NCBI GenBank assembly: GCA_020050435.1
Contig: JAGVKQ010000005.1
Span: forward strand, 1 to 64,000
Origin: Candidatus Caenarcanales bacterium
Lineage (GTDB): Bacteria; Cyanobacteriota; Vampirovibrionia; 2-02-FULL-35-15
Direction: 5' to 3'
Length of the DNA: 64,000 nucleotides
The position numbers were made by a program, and so were the translations under genes. Position 1 is the stretch's first letter. Each line of letters starts with the position of its first letter. Shown here piece by piece: positions 15,341 to 25,800 of this stretch. Under the pieces are notes generated by a model, which was given only the letters and a program-made list of their open reading frames with translations, ran no database searches and was not told where the DNA came from.

Positions 15341-15417
15341 AGCTCAAGACAAGCTTGAGCTTCTATTGAACAAGTTTTAACGCTTGATCGGATTTGCCAA
15401 ATAAATTGGACAAATCC
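15341..15417 (+). repeat. Two-hairpin dispersed repeat, copy 2
   Basis: Hairpin A: AGCTCAAG-ACAAG-CTTGAGCT (8-bp stem). After 28 nt comes hairpin B: GGATTTG-CCAA-ATAAA-TTGG-A-CAAATCC. Same layout, loop sequences and bulged A as copies 1 and 3. It lies just after the T-run of tRNA-Arg and could help terminate the tRNA transcript. Confidence 0.8.
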
Positions 15418-15449
15418 TACAGTTGCCAGAACCATTGTACAAAAATAAT

Positions 15450-15656
15450 ATGCGCCATCAAAGTCACACCACTAATAAAGCCCTTCTTCGATTATTTGGC
15501 AAAGATAAACTGTTAAATATGAGATTGGTGCATGTTGAACCTTCTGCAGGAAAAACTAAAAATAATAAAATTGTTCGTAAGGGGAAAATCTTAAAGGTTT
15601 TTACTAATGATGGTTTGTGGACTTTATTAGATAAAGGGCAAACAGGTGAAGATTAG
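15450..15656 (+). CDS. Small basic protein of unknown function
   Basis: 68 residues from ATG 15450; a TTG at 15423 would add nine residues. Basic (pI high by eye) with a beta-like second half: GKILKVFTNDGLWTLLDKG. No Shine-Dalgarno is visible and no family is recognised. It starts 33 bases after the two-hairpin repeat and overlaps the convergent 620-residue gene by four bases. Could be spurious. Confidence 0.35.
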   Translation: MRHQSHTTNKALLRLFGKDKLLNMRLVHVEPSAGKTKNNKIVRKGKILKVFTNDGLWTLLDKGQTGED

Positions 15657-17515
15657 GAATAGCCACCTCGCCCAATATTTCTAAAAAAAGACCTTCCAGT
15701 CATTGCGTCAAAATGAGGAAGTGCTGTTATATGGACACTCTTTTTATTTAATCTTGAATCTTCAGCAATTTCAATTTCAAAAGAATCTTTACTGCCTAAA
15801 AGCAATTTTTGAAAGTGTTTACTAGCTTCACTTGTAGGAGGATCAGCCATTTCACACTGTAATCTAAATCTCTTATTTTCTGAGTAAAAACTATTAACTA
15901 AATAACCAGTCTCTTTACCAAGACCAATAAGTTTTAACTTTAAGCGACCTAAATTTTCTGAGGTAACTCCTTTCCAGGGCTCAGGAGCATTTTCATTTAA
16001 CTCAAAAGCAAATCTTGCTGTTGGTGAAGTCATTTCATCAATAGAGCCTTCTCTAAGTAATTTTCTTTCAATTTCTGCTCGAGCACTTCTATAATCATCA
16101 TCAAACTCATCAGGGTTTAATCTTCTAAAAAGCTCTAAAACTTCTTTATCAGAAAATTCTTTATTACTCATTTCAATATCTACAGGTCTCATAGTGCCAA
16201 TAGGTTTACCATTTAGAATGATTGAATATTTATAGCCACTCATTCTATCTTCTGACATAAGAGCACCACAGGCAATATCGAATCTATGTTCTTGTAATCT
16301 TTCTAAAGCAAAATTTATATGATTTGATGATACTAGCTTTACCCCAGATCCTATTAAGTTTTTAGGTAAACTATTTCCAGAAAATAAAGAGCAATCAGTA
16401 GCTATATGATAGCCAACATTTAAAGTGTCTAAATTTCCATACATTAAAACAACAAGCTCTTCATTTTTACCTCTAACTTCTGGAGGAGCATTAGGACCAT
16501 ACTTAACATCACATATAAGGTGTGTGTTTATATGTTCTCTTGGTATCGTAGTTTTTAAAGCTTTGCGTATAGCCCAGTCATCTTCAAGATTTTGGCTACC
16601 ATAAGTTAAGGATACAGGATTTAAAGATAATTTAAACAGGTCAGCATCAGTCAAACGATAATTTGGTTGAAGAAGAGATTTAACTGAGATTTCTCCTAAA
16701 TCAGCTCTCCCGGAAAAAATTCTAAAAGCTAAAGGTTTATGTTTTCTAACGTCACCACGAAGCCCAGAATCTTCTTGTAAAAAACTCCATGAAGCATACT
16801 TGTATGATGTAATTTGTAGACCTTTAAGTCTTTCCTCTAAATCCCCTGTATCAATTTGAGCCAATTTAAATCTTAATGGCTGTTCTGGTTGTTCTGGTTT
16901 TTTTGGTTTTTTCAACTTAGCAAGGGTAATAATCTCACTATCTGCTGTTATTATTTGATCAGGAAATTCTCCACTTTTAAGCACACAATCTAAATGTGTT
17001 GTTTTATCTTGTGTAAGTTCGGGGGGAGTAGCAATAAATAAAACTTCTACAGGCACTTGTACTGGTCTTTTATTAAGATCAAAACTTTTATCTAAGGAAA
17101 CGTACCCACTCAATCTGCAAGCACAAGCTTCTGATAATTCACCTGAGATAAGCCTAGCTTTAGTATCACTGCTACTTCTCAGACCCAGTAAACTAGTTAT
17201 AAAACTTGAATTTTTAAGAGAATGTTTATCTGGTAAATTATCAAAAGAGCCAGTATTGGGCTCAAAATCAGTGACAGTAAGTAATCCAATTCTTTTTGAA
17301 TCACCATCTGCAGTAATAATTTTTATAGCTATAAATTGCTTACCAGAAACAAATCCTTTTGCAAGTTTATTTGTGCAATCTTGTAATTGAAGAAAAACTG
17401 GTTTAGCAATGGCCAAAAATCTTTGCTGATCTCTTGGGATAGAGGTAGCTGTTAAAGCATTACTAGTAGTAGGTAATGGATTCATGGTTGTATAAGTACT
17501 CTCTATTACTACCAT
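15653..17515 (-). CDS. Large protein of unknown function
   Basis: 620 residues without signal peptide or membrane segment. Mixed alpha/beta with a Lys/Pro run (KLKKPKKPEQPEQP) near residue 210 that may link two halves. I see no catalytic motif. The long intact frame, normal codon use and absence of strong opposing frames support it as real. It may start at the second Met (residue 11). It belongs with other large unknown proteins in this window (20788-22575, 37688-39586, 45771-47129, 57717-59063) that appear lineage-specific. Confidence 0.7.
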   Translation of the reverse strand: MVVIESTYTTMNPLPTTSNALTATSIPRDQQRFLAIAKPVFLQLQDCTNKLAKGFVSGKQFIAIKIITADGDSKRIGLLTVTDFEPNTGSFDNLPDKHSLKNSSFITSLLGLRSSSDTKARLISGELSEACACRLSGYVSLDKSFDLNKRPVQVPVEVLFIATPPELTQDKTTHLDCVLKSGEFPDQIITADSEIITLAKLKKPKKPEQPEQPLRFKLAQIDTGDLEERLKGLQITSYKYASWSFLQEDSGLRGDVRKHKPLAFRIFSGRADLGEISVKSLLQPNYRLTDADLFKLSLNPVSLTYGSQNLEDDWAIRKALKTTIPREHINTHLICDVKYGPNAPPEVRGKNEELVVLMYGNLDTLNVGYHIATDCSLFSGNSLPKNLIGSGVKLVSSNHINFALERLQEHRFDIACGALMSEDRMSGYKYSIILNGKPIGTMRPVDIEMSNKEFSDKEVLELFRRLNPDEFDDDYRSARAEIERKLLREGSIDEMTSPTARFAFELNENAPEPWKGVTSENLGRLKLKLIGLGKETGYLVNSFYSENKRFRLQCEMADPPTSEASKHFQKLLLGSKDSFEIEIAEDSRLNKKSVHITALPHFDAMTGRSFFRNIGRGGYS

Positions 17516-17727
17516 GCAAAATGCTGACTTGATAAATCAATGATTTTAGATTAAATTACTCTCATAAATTTTCTTAACCAAATTTCTTAACCAAATTTGA
17601 TTTAAATTTATTCGTAATAGGGCGGAATCCAGATTTTTGAGACACCCTCTGGAAAAGATTGATCATTATAGTAATTTCATTTAAATATATATTTAGAGTA
17701 AATCTATTTATGTAATAATATAAAAAA

Positions 17728-18513
17728 ATGGAATTTTACCAAGTAGACGCTTTTGCTGAAAATATTTTTGAAGGAAATCCTGCTGCAGTTTTTATATTGG
17801 ATAAACCTAAAGAAGAATCGTGGATGCAAAAAATTGCTGCTGAAATGAATCTATCGGAGACAGCCTTTCTTTATAAAGTAGAAGATGGCTGGAATTTGAG
17901 GTGGTTTACGCCACTAAATGAAGTCCCTCTTTGTGGGCATGCTACTTTAGCCAGTGCAAAGATTTTATGGGAAACAAAAGTATTAAATACAAATGAAGAA
18001 GTTATTTTCCATACGAAAAGTGGAGAGCTAAATGCTAAAAATAAAGGTGAGTATATAGAATTAAATTTCCCTGCTACAAGTTATGAAAAAATTGAAATTA
18101 CAAAAGAAATAAAAACCCTTATAAAAGAAAATATAATCCAAGTTTCCAATACCAGAGAAGATGTATTGGTAGAACTAAATTCTGAAGATGAGGTTAGAAA
18201 CTTTATTCCTGATTTGAATGGAATAATGAATCTTTCTTATAGAGGAATGATTATTACAGCTGTTGGAAATGACAAATTTGATTTTGTATCTAGATTTTTT
18301 GTCCCCAAAATTGGAATAAATGAAGATCCTGTAACAGGATCAGCCCACTGTGTTTTGACTAAATATTGGTCAGATAAAACAGGAAAGAAAAAATTTACTG
18401 CTTACCAGGCTTCTAAGCGAGGTGGCATAGTTCTTACAGAACTCATGGGTGATAGAGTAAAACTTTCAGGAAAAGCAAAAATTGTGTTTAAGGGAGTAAT
18501 GGATAAAACTTAA
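17728..18513 (+). CDS. PhzF-family isomerase/epimerase
   Basis: 261 residues covering the whole PhzF fold (two diaminopimelate-epimerase-like halves). Visible signatures are YQVDAFAENIFEGNPAAV at the start, MNLSETAFL with the catalytic Glu, TPLNEVPLCGHATLA, and EDPVTGSAHCVLTKYW in the second half. Family members isomerise trans-2,3-dihydro-3-hydroxyanthranilate in phenazine producers, but most lack a known substrate, and no phenazine genes are nearby. The family assignment is firm, the substrate is not. Confidence 0.92.
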   Translation: MEFYQVDAFAENIFEGNPAAVFILDKPKEESWMQKIAAEMNLSETAFLYKVEDGWNLRWFTPLNEVPLCGHATLASAKILWETKVLNTNEEVIFHTKSGELNAKNKGEYIELNFPATSYEKIEITKEIKTLIKENIIQVSNTREDVLVELNSEDEVRNFIPDLNGIMNLSYRGMIITAVGNDKFDFVSRFFVPKIGINEDPVTGSAHCVLTKYWSDKTGKKKFTAYQASKRGGIVLTELMGDRVKLSGKAKIVFKGVMDKT

Positions 18514-18653
18514 GCTAAATAACTACTCAATCCAAGATTACTAAGTGTTCTTGTAAGCCTTTCATCTAAGCCTTTATTTCCAGAGCTATGTGCGTTGTCT
18601 AGTGCTGATAACATTGCATCAATGAGTGCAATATTGTCGCTAGTTATAGTCCT
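18510..18653 (-). pseudogene. Possible 3' fragment of a decayed gene
   Basis: An open stretch of 47 codons, preceded by TGA at 18656-18654, has coding-like composition (ALIDAMLSALDNAHSSGNKG, LTRTLSNLGLSSYL) but no start signal. It overlaps the PhzF stop codon. It may be the end of a truncated gene; alternatively a chance frame. Confidence 0.25.
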
Positions 18654-18744
18654 TCATAAAGGACACTAGAGTAGAAAAGATAAAAACTGGTAAAGTTTAG
18701 GGTAGATTAAAAATAATTAATCATAAAGTAAGCATGGGGGGAAA

Positions 18745-19377
18745 ATGATAAGAAAGAATTTAGTATTATTGATAGGAATGTTTTTATTTAGCTTTAACAG
18801 TGCATTTGCTCAAACAGACACCGTAGATGTAGAAATTCCAACTGGGGGAGTAGCTCAGTGTGTGTTTAATAGTAAGGTTCCTTTTCATAGAATAACAGCT
18901 TCAAACAATAATATTGTTACTGATCCCCTTACTGGAAGCACAAAAGTCGGCATAAATTCAGAACTAGATACAGATAAAAATACGATTACTGTAGATATCC
19001 TTGCATCCATTAGTGCATTATCAGATCCATCAGCATTATTAAGTGGAAGTGAAGTTACTTTTGAAAGTAATGAATTTGACCTTTCAATTTCTAAAACAGA
19101 TAAAAAATCAGGAAAAACAACAAATATTACCAATGAAACAGCAGAAGGTGAAAAAACAAGTGCAAATGCAACGGTTATTGTAAAAAGTTTTGAAAGCAAT
19201 CAAGCCGCTGGCTCAGTAAAGTTTGTATTTTCAAATACTACGAAAACAATTCAAAAACTCGAAGAAGATATTAAAACAGTAAATAATGGACAGGTTGTGG
19301 TAAGGTGTAATTTTGCAGGAATACCAGTTACTGTGCCTTTAGGCGGAAGTACAATATCTTTCCCAGTTTCTTTTTAA
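18745..19377 (+). CDS. Exported protein of unknown function
   Basis: 210 residues with a classic signal peptide (residues 1-22, FLFSFNSAFA cleavage before QTD). GGGGG precedes the ATG by four bases. The mature part is beta-rich and acidic/polar with many Ser, Thr and Asn, one disulfide-capable Cys pair (AQCVF near the N-terminus and VRCNF near the C-terminus) and a central charged stretch KTDKKSGKTTNITNETAEG. Likely periplasmic or outer surface. No family recognised. Confidence 0.7.
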   Translation: MIRKNLVLLIGMFLFSFNSAFAQTDTVDVEIPTGGVAQCVFNSKVPFHRITASNNNIVTDPLTGSTKVGINSELDTDKNTITVDILASISALSDPSALLSGSEVTFESNEFDLSISKTDKKSGKTTNITNETAEGEKTSANATVIVKSFESNQAAGSVKFVFSNTTKTIQKLEEDIKTVNNGQVVVRCNFAGIPVTVPLGGSTISFPVSF

Positions 19378-19568
19378 CTAACTAAAAGTCTTTAGACCTA
19401 ACCTAAATATCTGCAAGGATCTTTCCTAGAAAAAGACCCTTAACCAGATCTTTATTAAGCAAACTTCATATAACATTTAAAGTTTTTGTTACTTTGGGTA
19501 AACCTTAACCAAGAGATGCATAAATTATTGACAGGGGATATTTAGGGGAATGAAAGAGGGTAACAAAA

Positions 19569-19739
19569 ATGCAAAGCAGTTTAGATAATAAATTAAATTT
19601 AGTTTTTGCCAGAACACCTGGTGAACTTTTGGATAATGTGAAGAATTATCTGGAGAGAGAAAATGTGAAAGCAGTTTCAATGAATGTTGTAAAAGAATGC
19701 AATAATTTTTGTGCTGTAGTAACAAGTGAACCAAAATAA
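19569..19739 (+). CDS. Small protein of 56 residues
   Basis: ATG 19569 has GAGGG eight bases upstream. The frame codes MQSSLDNKLNLVFARTPGEL ... ending VVKECNNFCAVVTSEPK. The composition is protein-like and the FCAVVT end resembles the C-termini of short conserved bacterial proteins of unknown role. The next gene begins 18 bases after the stop. Below the size at which automatic callers are reliable; the ribosome binding site is the main support. Confidence 0.55.
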   Translation: MQSSLDNKLNLVFARTPGELLDNVKNYLERENVKAVSMNVVKECNNFCAVVTSEPK

Positions 19740-19757
19740 AACTGTACAATATTCTTT

Positions 19758-20807
19758 GTGCAGACAAATGTTTCAAAAAAATTAATTAGCTTTGCTAGTG
19801 ATAATTATTCTCCAGTTCATCCAGATGTTATGGATGCAATTGTTGAGGCAAACTCTGGTCAAGCAAAAGCCTATGGTGAAGATGAGTATACTAAGCTCTC
19901 AGATGACATTTTTAAAAAGCATTTTGGTGAAAGTATAGATGTTTATTATGTTTTTAATGGTACTGCAGCAAATGTTCTTGGGTTGAAAGCATTGACTGAA
20001 CCTTTTCACTCTATTATATGTGCTGAGACTGCACATATAAATGGTGATGAATGTGGAGCTCCTGAAAGATTTACTGGATGTAAGATATTAGCTATTCCTT
20101 CAACTGATGGAAAAATTGCAATAGAGCAAATTAAAAAATATCTTTATCATATAGGGAATCATCATAGAAATCAGCCTAAAGTAATTTCTATTACTGAACC
20201 TACTGAATATGGCACCGTGTATACTCCACAAGAAATAAAAAAAATAGCAGATTATGCTCATGAAAATGGACTTTATCTCCATATGGATGGAGCAAGACTT
20301 TCAAATGCAGCAGCATCATTAAATGTATCCCTTAGAGAAATAACGATCGATGCAGGAGTGGATGTTTTATCTTTTGGTGGGACAAAAAACGGGATAATGA
20401 GTGGGGAAACAGTAATATTTTTTAATAAGCCTGATATTGGTTATAATTTTAAATTTATTAGGAAACAAGGAATGCAATTGGTTTCTAAAATGCGATATAT
20501 TTCTGCTCAATTTATAGCATTTTTATCTAATGATCTTTGGCTAAAAAATGCAAAACATGCAAATGAAATGGCAACAATTTTAGAAAATGAATTAAAAAGT
20601 ATTCCTAAAATTAAAATTACTCAAAAAGTAGAAACGAATGTAGTTTTTGCAATAATGCCTAAAGAATGTATTTCTCAAGCTCAAGAAAAATACCCTTTTT
20701 ATATATGGGATGCAGAAATATCTGAAGTTCGATTAATGACATCTTTTGATACAAAAAAAGAAAATATTCTAGAGTTTGTAGAGTATATTAAGCAACTCTC
20801 TCACTAG
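19758..20807 (+). CDS. ltaE: Low-specificity L-threonine aldolase-like PLP enzyme
   Basis: 349 residues of the beta-eliminating lyase/threonine aldolase family (fold type I). The N-terminal ISFASDNYSPVHPDVMDAI and AYGEDEYTKL are family hallmarks. The PLP lysine is in SFGGTKNG, and the Asp binding the pyridine nitrogen is in LYLHMDGARLSNA. It would cleave threonine or allo-threonine to glycine and acetaldehyde. GTG 19758 is the only start that keeps the whole domain; no Shine-Dalgarno is seen. Its end overlaps the convergent gene by 20 bases. Substrate specificity within the family is unproven. Confidence 0.85.
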   Translation: MQTNVSKKLISFASDNYSPVHPDVMDAIVEANSGQAKAYGEDEYTKLSDDIFKKHFGESIDVYYVFNGTAANVLGLKALTEPFHSIICAETAHINGDECGAPERFTGCKILAIPSTDGKIAIEQIKKYLYHIGNHHRNQPKVISITEPTEYGTVYTPQEIKKIADYAHENGLYLHMDGARLSNAAASLNVSLREITIDAGVDVLSFGGTKNGIMSGETVIFFNKPDIGYNFKFIRKQGMQLVSKMRYISAQFIAFLSNDLWLKNAKHANEMATILENELKSIPKIKITQKVETNVVFAIMPKECISQAQEKYPFYIWDAEISEVRLMTSFDTKKENILEFVEYIKQLSH

Positions 20808-22575
20808 GAGTAACCGAGCCACCATCTTTCGTTTTTAACAGTTCTACAGCTTTGTCAAACACAATGGTAACTTCAGTAGGGTCCGTAATACCTCTAGTGG
20901 AATTCATGTAGTGAATAATCTCAGCTCTATTTGCTCTAGCATTTAATAAAAGAGCAAATTCACGAAGCAAGGATTCTCTAATGGGGGAAGGGTAAGTAGC
21001 AGTTGCAGCCATGTAAGTCTGAAAATGATCTTCATTTCCTTGGGCCTTTAATAACCCTTCGTATTCTGCAGGTAATGTGTCCCTGACCTGAGAATACTTA
21101 CTCGTAACTCTTAAATATGCCCCAAGGTCTAATCCTTTAATAATAAGCGCTCCCATTTCTGCAGGAAGTGATGCACGTGAGATTTTATCTAATGAAACCG
21201 TTGCATCTATGTAAGCAAAAAAAGCGTCTCTAATCTTCTCTGGAGAAACTCCTTCATGTGTAAGCTTTCGAATAGTAGTACAAAGCTCATAGGCTAATTC
21301 AGGTCTTATTTCATCACCAGAATGTCTGTCAAGGCTCTTTTTATAATCTGCTAACTTTTCTCTACTTTTAAAAAGAGTATTAAGAAAGAAGGCTGTGGGC
21401 TCGGAGTCACCTTCTATCTTTCCCATTTCCACTATAAATTTAATCATTGAGCTTATGTCATGTTCTACTATATAATTCTCCTGACAGTGAGACTTCACAT
21501 TAGTTAAAAAAGCAAGAGCTAATTCTTCTGTAGCTTTTTTTGTTTCAATTAATCTAAAAAACCCATCGATTGAAGGGGAGATATTATAGGGCAGAGGTCT
21601 AGTGTCACCAGTCTGAAGTGTATATTTAAAGGTTCCTTCTGTTTGCATCTCAGTTAACTTTTCATCTAATTGTTCAAGAAGAGCCTCATAGTTACTGATT
21701 TTACCTGTACGTCCTAACTCAAATATGTTAATAAGACCGTTTATTGTTGTATTGCTTCTAGCATCTTTTTTTTGTCTATTTAGAACTATTGAAATCATAG
21801 TCTCTCGTTTTATCTGATACTCTATACAACCTTCAGCAATTTTCCATTCTTTGGGGGTTAAATCAAGAGAAATTAATTTTTCAAAACCACGAAGTAATTC
21901 TGGTAAATTATAAGGACTATGAGTGCGATGACGATGGGTTAGCTCATCATTAGCAATAGCAAAAGTAAAACATTGAAGCTGTTCATCATTAATAAAACAA
22001 GGTGGTTGAGTCGTGGAAACTCCTTTTTCACCTGTTTGTGGACAAGCTCTCATAGATGCACAATAAGCATTAAAACTTACAACTGGGGAAACGTAAGTAG
22101 TCGTAGTGGCACTTTTCTCTACAGGACTAGCAACGCTAGAAACAGGAGTTGTAGCAGGAAGCATAGTGCTAGCACGAACAACTCTTGCTCTACCTTTTAC
22201 AAGTTCAATTAGAGCGGGTTGAAGAGTTTCAAGTGGAAGTGATGGCAATAAACCACAATCAGGTATTTTCTTTTTACTAACAAATCTGCTAAGAGAATTG
22301 AGTACTAATTTACACTGATCTTTTGTTACCCCACCTTTAGTTAGTTCTTCGATAAACTTATCTAAGTTATAACTAGATAATTCTGGATCAGTCCTTAATG
22401 AAGCAATTAACTCCCTTTGAACAAGTAATAATTCTCTTGCCGCAGAGTCAGAAGGTAAAGGCAATGTACTATCTTCTGTTGAGGACGCACCTGTTGCTAC
22501 TGCAGTCGTTGTTGCTACAGCAGCTAGTGCTGCTCCAAGAGGATTAGGCTGTAAATGGAATACGTTAAGAAGCAT
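20788..22575 (-). CDS. Large, mainly helical protein of unknown function
   Basis: 595 residues. The first ~45 are Ala/Thr-rich and may be disordered. A Ser/Thr/Pro/Val-rich stretch (~135-170) separates a small helical domain from a long helical C-terminal region of repeated ~40-residue helical hairpins, which could form a solenoid. Four Cys lie in one cluster (YCASMRACPQTGEKG ... CFINDEQLQCF). No known domain recognised and no signal peptide. Single-gene unit, convergent and overlapping with the aldolase gene. Confidence 0.7.
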   Translation of the reverse strand: MLLNVFHLQPNPLGAALAAVATTTAVATGASSTEDSTLPLPSDSAARELLLVQRELIASLRTDPELSSYNLDKFIEELTKGGVTKDQCKLVLNSLSRFVSKKKIPDCGLLPSLPLETLQPALIELVKGRARVVRASTMLPATTPVSSVASPVEKSATTTTYVSPVVSFNAYCASMRACPQTGEKGVSTTQPPCFINDEQLQCFTFAIANDELTHRHRTHSPYNLPELLRGFEKLISLDLTPKEWKIAEGCIEYQIKRETMISIVLNRQKKDARSNTTINGLINIFELGRTGKISNYEALLEQLDEKLTEMQTEGTFKYTLQTGDTRPLPYNISPSIDGFFRLIETKKATEELALAFLTNVKSHCQENYIVEHDISSMIKFIVEMGKIEGDSEPTAFFLNTLFKSREKLADYKKSLDRHSGDEIRPELAYELCTTIRKLTHEGVSPEKIRDAFFAYIDATVSLDKISRASLPAEMGALIIKGLDLGAYLRVTSKYSQVRDTLPAEYEGLLKAQGNEDHFQTYMAATATYPSPIRESLLREFALLLNARANRAEIIHYMNSTRGITDPTEVTIVFDKAVELLKTKDGGSVTPSERVA

Positions 22576-22812
22576 AGTGTACTCTACTAAAATAGAGTAT
22601 AAATATTATAAGTTCTCTAATGCCTATAAAGCTGAAAAAACTATTAAACTTTTTGAATAAAGAGGGATAAAAGATTAAATCTTTTTAATAAAAAACACTA
22701 CTAGTAAATATATAGCCTAAATCTGCCATAAAACAAGGAAATACGGGATATAAAGGAACTTCTAAACGTCTCTAAAATAAGCAAATTTAAGAATTTATCT
22801 AATATTTATAAA

Positions 22813-25800
22813 ATGGAAATTGAATCTTTATTAACGGAAATAAAAAATCCTAAACTTTCAAGCCCTGTAATTGAAGCGAAACTTAAGCGTTGGTGTGACA
22901 CTTTACTGGATTTAACTAAGAGAAATCCATCTCTTCATTTTTTAACACATGTAAAAAAAGGGAAAAATAAAGGACATAAAAAAAATAACATATTCAAGTT
23001 AAAACTTACTGCACAAGAAGTTTTTGAAAAGCTTGTAAATAAAGGAGAAGTTCTTAGTCTTTCAGAAGCAGGTATTGTAGATCTTTCTAAAGGATTTAGA
23101 TTAGGGTTTGGTAGAAGAAAAAGTTACTATATTTCAGTTTCAGACGATGTGCCAGAACCTGTGGAAAATGAGGACGAAGAGACTGAAGATGAATCTGAAG
23201 AGATAGAAATACTTCAGGACTTAGAAAATGAAACGTTTGATAGCACGATTCAGGAAGATGAAGAAGACATTGATAATAACTCAGTAATAACTCAATGTAC
23301 AAGAATAAAAAGGGATACAGAAAGTATTTTAGAAGAGCGCGGTACACATGTTTTATATATTATATGTGGACTTTTTGAATGGAGAGATCAGCTTATTTCA
23401 GATGAAATTTTAAATACTCCAATATTATTCATTCCTGTTACTATTCAAAAAACAAGGACAAAAGATAGATACAGCATACAAATAGCAGAAGCAGCAGAAG
23501 TAGAGTTTAATCCTACTTTTTCATACTTACTAAAGAAAAATTATCAAATAGATTTAGATAAAGAAATTAATGACATATTGAATAATGCTGAACCTAAAGA
23601 AGAAAATATTGGAATAAAAGAAATCTTTGAATTGGTTGAAGGAAAATTGACTAAGCTTCTCCAAGGAAAAGTAAAGGATGAAGTTTGGCTGGGGAAGTTC
23701 TGGTTTGAAAAACTTGTTTTACTTACTGATATTCAAAAAAACATAGATGCTTTTGTAAATGATCCAATTATTCAAAATATTTGTGGTGAAAAACCTCAAA
23801 TTGAAATAGAACATAAAACAGATTTAGATGAACTTTCAAGACAGGCTGAAAATAAAAAACCATTGGAGATCTATGAAGTCCTTGATGCTGATTCCAGCCA
23901 AAGAAGAGCTATTGAGGCTGCTATAAATAAGAAAAATTTTGTTCTTATTGGACCACCTGGAACAGGAAAATCTCAAACCATTGCAAATATAATAGCTGAG
24001 TGTTTAGTTAGAGGTAAAAAAGTTTTATTCGTTAGTGAAAAACTTGCTGCACTTAAAGTTGTTAAGAAAAAACTTGAACAGTGTAATTTAGGAAAACTTT
24101 GTATTTCTATTCATGGTAAAGAAACAAAGAAAAAAGACTTTTATTCCAGCTTGTATGATTGGTATGAAGAGGTTTTTGTATTTAACCCTAAGTCAAATCC
24201 AGATGAAATTATTTATGAAGAACTCTCAAATATAAAAAAGAGATTAAATGATTACGCTTTAGCTTTATCACTAAATCACAGTTCTCTTACTCATGTAGTA
24301 GAAAAAATAGGAAATGAAGTAAAAACGCTAGAGCTCACTAACCAATACGTTCAAGGTAAATTACTTGGCTTAGAAGGAATCCCAGAAGTTAAAACAAGAA
24401 TAAACATAGATGATTTAGATGTGAGAAAATTTAAATCGCAAAAAGAATCTCTAGAAAAAACAATACCCTATAAGGATATTGTCTTAAGGCAGACTGTAAG
24501 TGATTGGTTTTGTACTCAATTACCTGGTCCTTATACCATTGAATTAGAAGAGGATATTTTAAAAGCATTAGCTAAATTTGATTTAATAGATGACTTAAGT
24601 AAAATTATAGAGGAAATAAATAGTCTTTTACAATTAAATACGACTCCTTCTCTTTCAAAGCTAATAGATTTAACTATCTTCATAAAAGAGATTGTAGATG
24701 CCCCTGAACTTGAATCCAGTTTATTGAATCCAAATCAAGTTTCTGAAAGTGTTTCAAAGCTCCGTACTGATATTAACCTTCATAAAACTTATACAGAAGA
24801 AAGAAAAAATCTAGCAAATCACTTCAATGAAAGTTTTCTTGAGAAAGATCTTGAAGGATTAAAAGAAAACTTTTCAGATAAATATAAAGAAGACAGGCTC
24901 AGATGGTTAAAACCTGGTTACTGGAAGGTTAAAAAAGAAGTATCTCAGAATAAAGTTAATAAAAATGATAAGGATGTCACGGACGATATTTATTTTAATG
25001 AGATTGAAAGAGGAATAAAGATAAAAAAACTTGCATGTGATATTGAAAGTCATGCTAAAGAATTTTCAATCAGATATGGAAGTACTTATAATGGAGAAAA
25101 CACTGATTGGGAAAAGGTTTCATACCTATTAAACTATGCAGATTCTCTGTTTAAACATTTAAGTGAAACTTTAAACATGCAGCAGCTAGAAAATGTTGTT
25201 TCTCCTGCTTTAAATGAATGCTTACAATCAAAATATAGTCCCATAAAAGATAAATTGAAAATATTATTAACTAAATTAGAAAGCAAATTAAATGAGTTTG
25301 ATGTAGCTTATCTCTCTTTAATGCATTTTCTTCCTCTTACATATGAAAAGGAAAAGTATGATGAAAAGAATAAATTAAGTGCATACCCTAAATACACTTT
25401 TAATAATAATGATTTTGGATGTAAGACTTTAGAAGAAATAAAGACCTGGACTAAAAAGCTAGAAGAAGATATAAATCAAGAGCCACCACTTCTAGAAAGA
25501 TGGCTTGAGTTTAAAGAAATAAAAGAAGAAATAGATGAATTGAATCTAAGTGATTTTCTTGAGGACTTTAGTAAATTAAATCTCAATTACGATAACATTG
25601 TTCAAATATTTGAAAAAAGAACGTTAGAACTTATATTAATAAATGCTGAAAGAGAAAGCCCAGTACTTGCTAAGTTTACAGGGACTAAATACCAGAAACT
25701 TCAAGCTGATTTTAAAACCTTTGATAGGCAAGCATTGAAATTAAATCAAGTTAGAATACTTGAATTAGTTTCAAAACAAATAAAAGATAAGCTTATATTT

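Noticed and set aside
15341-15361. Hairpin taken as a simple tRNA terminator
   Set aside because: It may act so, but the same two-hairpin unit occurs at two other loci, so it is annotated as a dispersed repeat.
18843-18900. tRNA-like start (GGGGGAGTAGCTCAGTGTG)
   Set aside because: No anticodon or T-arm follows, and the bases lie inside the coding frame of an exported protein with a signal peptide.
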